From contig JAJRTI010000488.1 in assembly GCA_024278415.1 (NCBI GenBank), positions 1-56,800 on the forward strand: a DNA stretch of 56,800 nucleotides. The letters are read 5' to 3'. The notes beneath the pieces are model-generated. The model was not told the origin of the DNA and made no database searches. It saw only the letters and a list, made by a program, of their open reading frames with translations. How positions within the stretch are numbered: the stretch's first letter is position 1; every line of letters starts with the position of its first letter. The stretch is from Planctomycetota bacterium. Lineage in GTDB: Bacteria > Planctomycetota > Brocadiia > JAJRTI01. The position numbers and the translations under genes are program-made. Below are positions 42,926 to 50,435 of the stretch, piece after piece.

Positions 42926-43936
42926 ATGGACAAGGTTTCCGTCTCCATCGTCACGCCCGTGTACCAGGGGGCGAGCTACCTGCCTGAACTGGTGAGCGAA
43001 CTGGCGCGCGTGCGGTCGGAGTGGGAGGCCAGCGGGCTGCCGCTGGAGCTGGCGGAAGCGATCTTCGTGGACGACGACTCGATCGACGCGTCACGGGACG
43101 TGCTCGAGCAGTGCCAGCGCGAGCATTCATGGGTGAAGGTCCGCCATCTTTCCAGGAACTTCGGCCAACACTCCGCGACCGCGGCCGGGATCATGGAGAC
43201 CACCGGCGACTGGGTCGCTACGATCGACGAAGACCTCCAGCACCACCCGCAGTATTTGATCCGTCTGCTCGCGGAAGCCGTCGCCCATGGCTACGACGTG
43301 GTGTACGCCAATCCCGAGGGCTCGGTCCACGGATCGGCGTTCAGGGACCTGTCGTCGAGAGCGTTCAAGAAGCTCCTGGCCAGACTCAGCGGCAACCCGT
43401 ACGTGGAGTGGTTCAGCAGCTTCCGGATGATGCGGGGCGAGACCGCGAGGGCCGCCGCGTCGGTGGCGATGCACAGCACCTACTTCGACGTCACGCTATG
43501 CTGGTTCACGCAGCGGATCGGCCGCTGCATCGTGCCGATGGAGGACAGGCGCAACGCGGCGGGCGGGGTGAGCGGATACGACCTGCGGTCGCTGCTCGAC
43601 CACGCGCGGCGTCTGCTGATCTCATCTGAGATCAAGGTGCTTCGGCTGGCGACGCTCGTGGGCGGCGCCACGCTCATCGTGAGCCTCCTCGCCTGGGTCG
43701 TCACCTTCGGGCGCAAGCTGATCTTCCACCAGTCCATTCCCGTGAAGGGGTGGACCTCCCTCATCCTCGTCACCCTTTTTTTCGGCGGAGTCGGATGCCT
43801 GTTGCTGGGCATCATTGCCGAGTACCTGTCGGTGCTCGTGTTGCGCGCGCAGGGCCGGCCCGCATTCCTCTCCGTGGACCGGAGCAAGGACCGTCTGCTA
43901 GAATCGCTCGGGGACTCCCGCGGTGGGGCACATTGA
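42926..43936 (+). CDS. Family 2 glycosyltransferase, polyprenyl-phosphate hexose type
   Basis: A 336-aa protein. A GT-A domain (SIVTPVYQGASYLPEL, then VDDDSIDASRDVL, the DED motif in ATIDEDLQHHP, and RNFGQHSATAAGI) is followed by two to three C-terminal membrane helices (about 240-320). This matches undecaprenyl-phosphate sugar transferases such as the ArnC/GtrB type that load a sugar onto a lipid carrier at the inner face. It is the first gene of the plus-strand block to 46452 and would supply the lipid-linked donor for the GT87-like and TMTC-like enzymes. The start choice is the first ATG that gives the family N-terminus. Confidence 0.85.
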   Translation: MDKVSVSIVTPVYQGASYLPELVSELARVRSEWEASGLPLELAEAIFVDDDSIDASRDVLEQCQREHSWVKVRHLSRNFGQHSATAAGIMETTGDWVATIDEDLQHHPQYLIRLLAEAVAHGYDVVYANPEGSVHGSAFRDLSSRAFKKLLARLSGNPYVEWFSSFRMMRGETARAAASVAMHSTYFDVTLCWFTQRIGRCIVPMEDRRNAAGGVSGYDLRSLLDHARRLLISSEIKVLRLATLVGGATLIVSLLAWVVTFGRKLIFHQSIPVKGWTSLILVTLFFGGVGCLLLGIIAEYLSVLVLRAQGRPAFLSVDRSKDRLLESLGDSRGGAH

Positions 43937-43969
43937 GTTTGGGGCCGCGAGCGGGTAGCCTCTCGTGGT

Positions 43970-45208
43970 ATGGTTCACCGGACGCCACACGCTCCTTGCC
44001 CCGCGCTCGCACAGCGCGTCTGGGCGAGCGGCCGCCACATGGCCGTTGCCACCGTGTTCGTGGGGGCGTATTTGGCCGCGGTCTCATGCGTGCCGGAGTA
44101 CCTGCTCACCGACGCCCGGAGCGTGCGCGCGTGGAGGCCTAAGGCGGACTACGAGGGGATTCGGTTCCTCGTGGACTACTGGGACCTCGATGAGCACTTG
44201 CAGCGGGGCTCGTGGGTTCGCTTTGGGTGCGCGCCCTACCGGGACGTCAAGTCCGAGTACCCTCAGGTCGCGACGTACGCCTTTGGTGTGCCGCATCTGT
44301 TGGGCGCCAGCCGAGACAGCAGACGCTTCGTCTACTCGGCCATGATGCTGGCGGCCATGCTCGGGCTGTTGGCGGCCACCCGAGCGTTGCTCGCGAGGTT
44401 GGGCAAGCCGCGTGCGCGGCTGCTCCTGCTCTGCCTCCCTTCGGCGCTATACTTCGCGGCCAACCGGTACGACGTTCTGGTGGCCGCGTTGGTCGCGGCC
44501 AGTCTGTTGCTGCTGTTCGACGGCCGGGGCTGCTGGGCTCTGGCCGTGCTGGGCCTCGCGGTGCTAACCAAATGGTACCCAGCCGTACTCGCGCCTCTTT
44601 ACCTCGCGCACCTGTACACTCGCCGCGGCCGTGTGCCGTGGCGCGAGGCTGCGGCCGGCGCCGGGGTGATCGCCGCCCTCATGCTCCACACGCTGTGGTG
44701 GGCAGGCTGGGAGGGCATGCTCGCTCCCTACAAAGCGCAGTTCGGGATCGGCGCCAACGCGGAGAGCCTGTACGGCCTGCTCCGAACCTGCGGCCTCTCT
44801 GGACCCGCCTGGAAATGGCCCTTCACCGCGCTCCAGTTCTCCGTTCTGCTCGTCGCGTTCCTGGTGCGAGTCCGCACGCGAGGCCAGCTCCTGGACGCGA
44901 TGGCTTTCGCGGTGATGGCGTTCCTGTCATTCAGCATCCGCCACTCGCCGCAATGGATCCTTTGGATCTCGCCTCTTCTTGTGCTCACGGCGCGTGGCCG
45001 AGCGGATATTGCTATCGTGGTCGTGTACGATCTGCTCACGTACCTCTACTTCCCGTTGGGCTACGACCTCTACGAGGGCACACGGGCGTGGACGGCCATC
45101 CTGGTCGTGCATGCGTGTTTTCGCGTTTTCCTGCTCGCGAGGCTTGGCGGGAGAGTGGCGTGGGCCTGGCAAAGTCCACGCGATGAACCCCAAGCGGCAG
45201 AGGCCTGA
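43970..45208 (+). CDS. GT87-like polyprenol-phosphate mannosyltransferase-type membrane protein, first copy
   Basis: A 412-aa protein with about ten membrane segments. Conserved blocks shared with the next gene: SEYPQVATYAFGVPHLLGA, ALYFAANRYDVLVAAL, LTKWYPAVLAPLYLAHLY and YLYFPLGYDLYEGT. Such blocks occur in the DUF2029/GT87 family of polyprenol-phosphate-dependent mannosyltransferases. The first loop carries KADYEGIRFLVDYWDLDE, whose acidic residues may be catalytic. It follows the GT2 stop by 33 bases. No strong Shine-Dalgarno is seen; an internal ATG at 44039 is an alternative start. Confidence 0.75.
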   Translation: MVHRTPHAPCPALAQRVWASGRHMAVATVFVGAYLAAVSCVPEYLLTDARSVRAWRPKADYEGIRFLVDYWDLDEHLQRGSWVRFGCAPYRDVKSEYPQVATYAFGVPHLLGASRDSRRFVYSAMMLAAMLGLLAATRALLARLGKPRARLLLLCLPSALYFAANRYDVLVAALVAASLLLLFDGRGCWALAVLGLAVLTKWYPAVLAPLYLAHLYTRRGRVPWREAAAGAGVIAALMLHTLWWAGWEGMLAPYKAQFGIGANAESLYGLLRTCGLSGPAWKWPFTALQFSVLLVAFLVRVRTRGQLLDAMAFAVMAFLSFSIRHSPQWILWISPLLVLTARGRADIAIVVVYDLLTYLYFPLGYDLYEGTRAWTAILVVHACFRVFLLARLGGRVAWAWQSPRDEPQAAEA

Positions 45209-45216
45209 CGCTCATC

Positions 45217-46452
45217 ATGCACACCGCAGCACCATCGGCGTCCCATGCCGCCCTGCCCCAAGCCGGGCGCTGCACGGCCCTGGCCCTAGGGCTCGCGGTG
45301 ATCTACTGGGCCATCATAGCGCTCACACCTGAGCGGGTGCTGACTGGCCTCGGCCGTGTGAGCGCCCTGAGGCTGAAGCCCGACTACTCTGGCGTGCGCC
45401 TGATCCAAGACGACTTCGACCGGCGCCTCTACATCCAGTACGGCGCGTGGCTGCGCTACCGGCGCGTGCCGTATCTGGAGATCAAGTCGGAGTACCCGCA
45501 GGTCGCCACGTATCTGTTCGGCCTGCCCCATCTCGTGGCCACGCACCCACGCGCGAAGCGGCTGGCCTTCTCGGCCATGGCGCTGTGCTTCTGGCTTGCG
45601 CTGGTCGCCGCTACGAGTGCGTCGCTCGCCGCGCTCGGCAAGCCGCGGGCGTGGGTGTTGGCGCTGTGCTTGCCCGCGAGCCTCTACTTCGCCGCCAACC
45701 GCTTCGACGTCATGGCGGCGGCATTCGTCTCGTTCGGCATGCTGTTGCTGGTCCATACGCGCCCCTGCGCGGCCATGATGTTCCTCGCGTTTGCGGTGTT
45801 GACCAAGTGGTACCCGGCGGTGCTGGCTCCGCTGATGCTGAGGCATTGGTGGGTGCGCCGAGGCCGGCTCCCCTGGGCCGAGGCCGCGACGGGCGCAGGC
45901 GTGCTAGCGCTGTTCATGGGCCAAACGCTTCTGTGGGCTGGAGTCGACGGGCTGCTCATGCCGTATCGGATCCAGCTTGCCGCGGATGGCAATGCCGAGA
46001 GCTTCTACAGCCTCTTGCGCACGTTTGGGCTCGGCGCGGCCGCCTGGAAGCCGGGCTTCCTCGCGCTCCAATTCTCGGCCTTCGCCCTCCCCGCGTTCGC
46101 ACGCTTGGAGACGCGGCAACAGCTCCTCGACGCGGGCGCGCTCGCGGTCATGATCTTCATGTGCTTCGCCAACTTCTACTCGCCTCAGTGGCTCCTCTGG
46201 GTCGCGCCGCTGCTGGTCTTGGGCGCGCGAGCGAGGGCGGACATCCTCGTCGTCGCGGCGTTCGACCTGCTCACGTATATTTACTTCCCGCTGGCGTACG
46301 ACCTATATGGCGACACGCCCGTGTTTACGGGCGTGCTGGTGGCGCACGCGGCGTTCCGGGTGTTCGTATTGGTGCGGCTGGCGGGCCGCGTGGAGTGGGC
46401 GCTGCCGTGGCGCCGGGCGAACGCGCTTGAAGACGCGAGGGGTGCGGAGTAG
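45217..46452 (+). CDS. GT87-like membrane protein, second copy
   Basis: A 411-aa protein with the same membrane plan as the preceding gene and the same blocks (SEYPQVATYLFGLPHLVAT, SLYFAANRFDVMAAAF, LTKWYPAVLAPLMLRH). The sequences are clearly diverged, so the duplication is old and the two probably have different acceptors or make different linkages. The ATG is 8 bases after the first copy's stop, so the two are in one transcript. Role: an extracytoplasmic step of glycan assembly using a lipid-linked sugar. Confidence 0.75.
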   Translation: MHTAAPSASHAALPQAGRCTALALGLAVIYWAIIALTPERVLTGLGRVSALRLKPDYSGVRLIQDDFDRRLYIQYGAWLRYRRVPYLEIKSEYPQVATYLFGLPHLVATHPRAKRLAFSAMALCFWLALVAATSASLAALGKPRAWVLALCLPASLYFAANRFDVMAAAFVSFGMLLLVHTRPCAAMMFLAFAVLTKWYPAVLAPLMLRHWWVRRGRLPWAEAATGAGVLALFMGQTLLWAGVDGLLMPYRIQLAADGNAESFYSLLRTFGLGAAAWKPGFLALQFSAFALPAFARLETRQQLLDAGALAVMIFMCFANFYSPQWLLWVAPLLVLGARARADILVVAAFDLLTYIYFPLAYDLYGDTPVFTGVLVAHAAFRVFVLVRLAGRVEWALPWRRANALEDARGAE

Positions 46453-46455
46453 AAT
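46427..46455 (+). promoter_or_regulatory. Predicted promoter of the GDP-mannose pyrophosphorylase gene
   Basis: TTGAAG (46427-46432), a 17-base spacer, then TAGAAT (46450-46455), inside the end of the preceding gene and 42 bases before the ATG at 46498. Confidence 0.4.
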
Positions 46456-46497
46456 AGAGGGTCGCACACGCTAAGTCACAAACCTGGAGAACGGCGC

Positions 46498-47595
46498 ATG
46501 GCCTACGGCGTCATCATGGCCGGCGGCTCGGGCACTCGATTCTGGCCCAAGAGCCGCCGCCGATTGCCCAAACAATTGATGAAGCTGGCTGGCGACAAGA
46601 CCATGCTCCAGCTTGCGGCTGACCGGCTCCGAGGCGTCGTGGCGCCCGAGGATCTGTACGTCATCACGAGCGCCGACCTCGCCGCCGAGGCGTGGGCGCA
46701 GTTGCCCGCGGTGCCGCCCGAGAACGTCATCGGCGAACCCATGGGCCGCGACACCGCGGCCTGCATCGGCCTCGGCGCGTTGCTCGTGCGCCAGCGCGAC
46801 CCGGACGCGGTCATGGTCGTGACCACCGCGGACCATCTGATCCAAGCAGCGGACCAGTTCCGGTGCAATCTGGAGGCCGCGGTCGAGGTCGCGCGAGAGC
46901 CCGGCGTGTCGGTCACGTTCGGCATCAAGCCGACCGAACCGGCCACGACGTATGGCTACGTCCAGCGGGGCGAATTGCGCTGCGAGATGGCCGGGCTCGA
47001 CAGGCCGGTGCGCGTGTACAATGTGAAGGAGTTCCGCGAGAAGCCTTGCCGCGACCTCGCCCAGCAGTATATGGACTCAGGGGAGTTCTACTGGAACAGC
47101 GGCATGTTTGTGTGGCGCGCGGATACGATCTTAGGCAACCTAGAGGCGGCCACGCCGGGCCTCCACCGCGCACTGGCCACACTCGAACCCAAGCTTGGAA
47201 CGCCCTGGCAGGACGCGGCCATCGCCGAGGCCTACGCCGGATTGGACAGGGTCTCCATCGACTACGCGGTCATGGAATCGGCCGCGAACGTATGCGTGAT
47301 CGAGGCCACGTTCGACTGGGACGACCTGGGCTCGTGGCTGGCGCTGGAGCGCCTGCACGAGCAGGACGCGGACGGCAACACGCTCCTGGCCGACGTGCAC
47401 GTGGGCGTGGACACGCACAACTGCGTGCTGTCCTCCGAGCCCGGGCACGTGCTGGCCACCGTAGGCGTGGACGACCTTGTGATCGTCCACACGCCGGACG
47501 CAACGCTGGTGTGCGCCAAGGACCGGGTCGACGACATCAAGAAGATCGTGCAGGAACTCGAGGCTGGCGGCAGCCAACTCGGGCAGTATCTGTGA
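46498..47595 (+). CDS. manC: Mannose-1-phosphate guanylyltransferase
   Basis: A 365-aa protein, about the usual length for the single-domain enzyme. It has the nucleotidyltransferase opening GVIMAGGSGTRFWPKSR with the invariant Lys-rich KSRRRLPKQ loop, EPMGRDTAACIGL, TTADHLI (metal Asp), VKEFREKP (the ManC signature Glu-Lys-Pro), YWNSGMFVWRAD and FDWDDLGSW. It makes GDP-mannose from mannose-1-phosphate and GTP. The absence of a phosphomannose isomerase fusion is typical of PVC members. GGAG lies upstream of the ATG. It supplies the activated sugar for the glycosyltransferases at 41141-46452. Confidence 0.92.
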   Translation: MAYGVIMAGGSGTRFWPKSRRRLPKQLMKLAGDKTMLQLAADRLRGVVAPEDLYVITSADLAAEAWAQLPAVPPENVIGEPMGRDTAACIGLGALLVRQRDPDAVMVVTTADHLIQAADQFRCNLEAAVEVAREPGVSVTFGIKPTEPATTYGYVQRGELRCEMAGLDRPVRVYNVKEFREKPCRDLAQQYMDSGEFYWNSGMFVWRADTILGNLEAATPGLHRALATLEPKLGTPWQDAAIAEAYAGLDRVSIDYAVMESAANVCVIEATFDWDDLGSWLALERLHEQDADGNTLLADVHVGVDTHNCVLSSEPGHVLATVGVDDLVIVHTPDATLVCAKDRVDDIKKIVQELEAGGSQLGQYL

Positions 47596-47651
47596 CGCCT
47601 CGGCCGTGCGCCGCGCGCGGGTGAGACGTTTCTTTCCTGCGAGGTCTGGTC

Positions 47652-48008
47652 ATGGACGGTCCCAATGGCTCTGAAAAGAAACGTTTGCAGGGCCGGGCGT
47701 TTGTGAAGTACCGTGCGGACGCCGGCTTGCTATCGTTCATGAAGAAGTGGTCCCCACGGCTGCCCGTGCGGTCGGTGGACAATGAAGGCTTGGAGTTTCG
47801 CTCCATCGAGACCCTTGAGGTCGACGACCGTATCGTGCTGTCGTTGTGGTCCCAATCGCATCCCACGCCGGCCCGTGTCACAGCCCAAGTGTCGCAGGTC
47901 GTGGCCGAGACGCGGATCGGCGAGCAAACGTACGCGTTTCGCATTGGCGTCAAGTTTGTCGAGTTGTCGAGCGAGGCTTGGAATATCATCAGCCGGCTGT
48001 CGCCGTGA
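47652..48008 (+). CDS. PilZ-like domain protein
   Basis: A 118-aa protein. It has an N-terminal KKRLQGRAFVKYRADAG segment, a VRSVDNEGLEFRS strand that aligns with the DxSxxGhxh motif of PilZ, and further beta strands to the end (FRIGVKFVELSSEAWNII, a typical PilZ closing). The RxxxR pair is degenerate, so c-di-GMP binding is not assured. GAGG lies 8 bases upstream. It lies 56 bases after manC and before two kinase genes. Regulation of surface glycan or pili is inferred from its neighbours. Confidence 0.7.
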   Translation: MDGPNGSEKKRLQGRAFVKYRADAGLLSFMKKWSPRLPVRSVDNEGLEFRSIETLEVDDRIVLSLWSQSHPTPARVTAQVSQVVAETRIGEQTYAFRIGVKFVELSSEAWNIISRLSP

Positions 48009-48102
48009 CCGCGGCGAACGGCTGGCGTCTGCGTCCAATCATGCGCCTGGTCCGTGCAGTCGGGCGCGTGGTCGTTTGTGATTGCACCAACTGAGGGAGT
48101 TT

Positions 48103-48972
48103 ATGGCATCTTTTTTCTCCAAGCTTTTCGGCGGCAAGTCGGGATTGAGCCGGTATGAGCTGATCGATCAGATCGCACGCGGCGGGTTCTCCGTCGTGCA
48201 TCGGGCCAAGGACAAAGAGACGGGCAAGATCGTTGCGGTCAAGATCCTCAATATTGACGCGATGGAGGTGGCCGAACGCCTTCAGAAGGCGTACCACAAA
48301 TGGGAGGGCGAGATCGCACAGGGGCTCAAGCACCACAACATCGTTGAGACGTTCGACTACGGGTTCGACAAGAACCAGCACTACATCGCGATGGAGTACG
48401 TGGACGGGCCGCACCTGAAGTATCTCATCACGACACAGGATCCGATCTGGCGCGACAACCGCATCCAGATCGTGCTCCAAATGGGAGCGGGGCTGACGCA
48501 CATTCACGAGCATAACCTGATCCACCGCGACTTCTGCCCCAAGAATATTCTGGTCAAGAGCGATGGCACGCCGAAGCTCATTGACTTCGGCCTGTGCATC
48601 CCTCGCAAGCGCAAGAAGCGCTGGAAGTGGGACCGCTCAGGCACGCCAAGCTACATGGCGCCCGAGCAAATCCGCGGGCAGGCCATGGACTCCCGCGGCG
48701 ATATCTACGCGTTTGGCGTGAGCATGTATGAGGTGCTCGTGGGCAAGCGCCCGTTCCGGGAAAGCTCCACTCGCGAAGGCAAGATGCAGCCGCACCTGAA
48801 CATCGACCCCGCGCCGCCTAGCACGCACGATCCCAGCATCTGCCCCGAAGTGGACAAAGTCTGCTTGAGAGCCATGGCCAAGAACCGGGACCAACGCTAC
48901 CAAACCATGGACCAACTGCTCTCGGAGTTCCGAACAGCAGTGGCGACGATGAAGGGCCAGGAGGGCTGGTAG
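48103..48972 (+). CDS. Hanks-type Ser/Thr protein kinase, soluble
   Basis: A 289-aa protein. The ATG at 48103 follows GAGGGA. It is a full kinase domain without membrane segment or sensor: Gly-loop ARGGFSVV near 25-32, VAVK with Lys47, HRD at 141-143 with Asn148, DFG at 161-163, and APE at 186-188. All catalytic residues are present, so it should be active. The activation loop carries the basic run RKRKKRWKW. It lies between the PilZ-like gene and the FHA-pseudokinase gene, and may phosphorylate one of them. Its targets are unknown. Confidence 0.9.
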   Translation: MASFFSKLFGGKSGLSRYELIDQIARGGFSVVHRAKDKETGKIVAVKILNIDAMEVAERLQKAYHKWEGEIAQGLKHHNIVETFDYGFDKNQHYIAMEYVDGPHLKYLITTQDPIWRDNRIQIVLQMGAGLTHIHEHNLIHRDFCPKNILVKSDGTPKLIDFGLCIPRKRKKRWKWDRSGTPSYMAPEQIRGQAMDSRGDIYAFGVSMYEVLVGKRPFRESSTREGKMQPHLNIDPAPPSTHDPSICPEVDKVCLRAMAKNRDQRYQTMDQLLSEFRTAVATMKGQEGW

Positions 48973-49079
48973 TGGCTCGCACGATTTGGTATACACGTCT
49001 GTCCGTACCCCGGAGCCGGCGATCCCTCGTGGGGCGCGGCAGGGGGGCGGCACTGGCAGAAGAGAGGAGCTAGCCCCCC

Positions 49080-50357
49080 ATGGGCGTGCAAGTCTATGGC
49101 AAGCTAACCGTCATCGCGGGACCCGACCGGGGCAAGGAGATGGAGTTCCCTAGCGGCAAGAAGATCGTGATCGGCCGCGATCCTGGCTGCCACATCCAAC
49201 TCGCCGACGCCGAGATCTCCAGGCTCCACTGCGAAATCAACCACGAAGAAGACGGGTTCTACGTCACCGACCTCAACAGCCGCAACGGCACCCTCGTGGG
49301 CGACGAGCGCATCACCAAGGCGAAGCTCCACGACGGCTTCATTATCGAATTGGGCGTGACCCGGCTCGAGTTCCGCACCCGCGTGCAGCGCGAGGCCAGG
49401 GTCTCGGAGAAGTTCCACGAGCCCGCGGTTGCCGCCATTCGACGCCCCTCGGCCAAGCTCGGCGCCACAAAGCCCACGCAGGCCAAACCCGTCGAGGCAG
49501 AGAAGGATCCCTTCGAGGGCCGCATCCTGGGCGACTTCAAGATCATCTCACGGCTGGGAGGCAGCGACAGCACGTACGTCTACAAGGCCATCCAGCAGTC
49601 CAAGAACCGCCTCGTCGCGCTCAAGGTTCTGCCGCCGGAGATGGCCATCAACAAGTCCGCGATGAAACGCTTCGTGCGCGGGGCCAAGTCTGGCAGCCAG
49701 CTCCGGCACCCCAACATCGTGCGCATCCTCGGCGGCGGCATGTCCGAGGGCGTGTATTACATCTGGATGGAATACGTGGAGGGCCAGAGCCTGCGCGCGC
49801 TCATGGAGGCCGCGGGGCCGCGAGGCCGGATGGACGCACGCACCACGCTCAATATCGCTATCCAGATCTGCGAAGCCCTCGTCGTGGCCCACGAAAAACG
49901 CATCGTTCATCGCAACATCAAGCCGGGCAACATCCTCATCAGCAAGGACGGCGTGGCCAAGCTTGGCGACCTCGGCCTCGCCAAAACCGTGGAGGAGCAA
50001 GGCGGCAGCGACATCACCGACCCCGGCACCATCCTCGGCACGCTCAACTATATGTCTCCGGAGCAGATCCAAGACGCGGGAGTCGTCGACCACCGGTCGG
50101 ACATTTACTCGCTGGGCGCAAGCATGTACACCATGGTCACCGGCGTCGAGCCGTTCGCCGCCCCCACCACGCTCGACATCATCATCCACATCCAAAAGAC
50201 GCAGGTCGAGCCAGTGGCGAAGTACAACCCCGACCTGCCGGAGGAGATCGGGGCCATAATCCACAAGGCCATGGCCAAGGACCCAAACGACCGCCAGCAG
50301 TCGCCGCAGGAACTCCTCGATGCGCTGCGCCAGGCGCGGCAAGCGCTGGGGAAGTAG
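49080..50357 (+). CDS. FHA-domain protein fused to a probable pseudokinase
   Basis: A 425-aa protein. GAGGAG lies upstream of the ATG. Residues about 8-100 are a forkhead-associated domain: GR at 32-33, Ser47-Arg48 in ISRLHCEI, and NSRNG at 66-70, the phosphothreonine-binding set. Residues about 150-420 are a kinase-like domain with Lys182 kept, but the catalytic HRD is HRN (277-279), the Gly-loop is degenerate (RLGGSDSTYV), and the helix-C Glu position in FVRGAKS is Gly201. The DLG at 297-299 keeps its Asp. Such a domain would bind but probably not phosphorylate. It would act as a reader for phosphothreonine marks made by the active kinase next door. Confidence 0.9.
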   Translation: MGVQVYGKLTVIAGPDRGKEMEFPSGKKIVIGRDPGCHIQLADAEISRLHCEINHEEDGFYVTDLNSRNGTLVGDERITKAKLHDGFIIELGVTRLEFRTRVQREARVSEKFHEPAVAAIRRPSAKLGATKPTQAKPVEAEKDPFEGRILGDFKIISRLGGSDSTYVYKAIQQSKNRLVALKVLPPEMAINKSAMKRFVRGAKSGSQLRHPNIVRILGGGMSEGVYYIWMEYVEGQSLRALMEAAGPRGRMDARTTLNIAIQICEALVVAHEKRIVHRNIKPGNILISKDGVAKLGDLGLAKTVEEQGGSDITDPGTILGTLNYMSPEQIQDAGVVDHRSDIYSLGASMYTMVTGVEPFAAPTTLDIIIHIQKTQVEPVAKYNPDLPEEIGAIIHKAMAKDPNDRQQSPQELLDALRQARQALGK

Positions 50358-50435
50358 CAGGACACAATCGATGGGGGCACGGGTCTGGGAGCGATGCGCT
50401 CCACGCGCACCAACCGCCCTGAAGACGAGTCGCCA

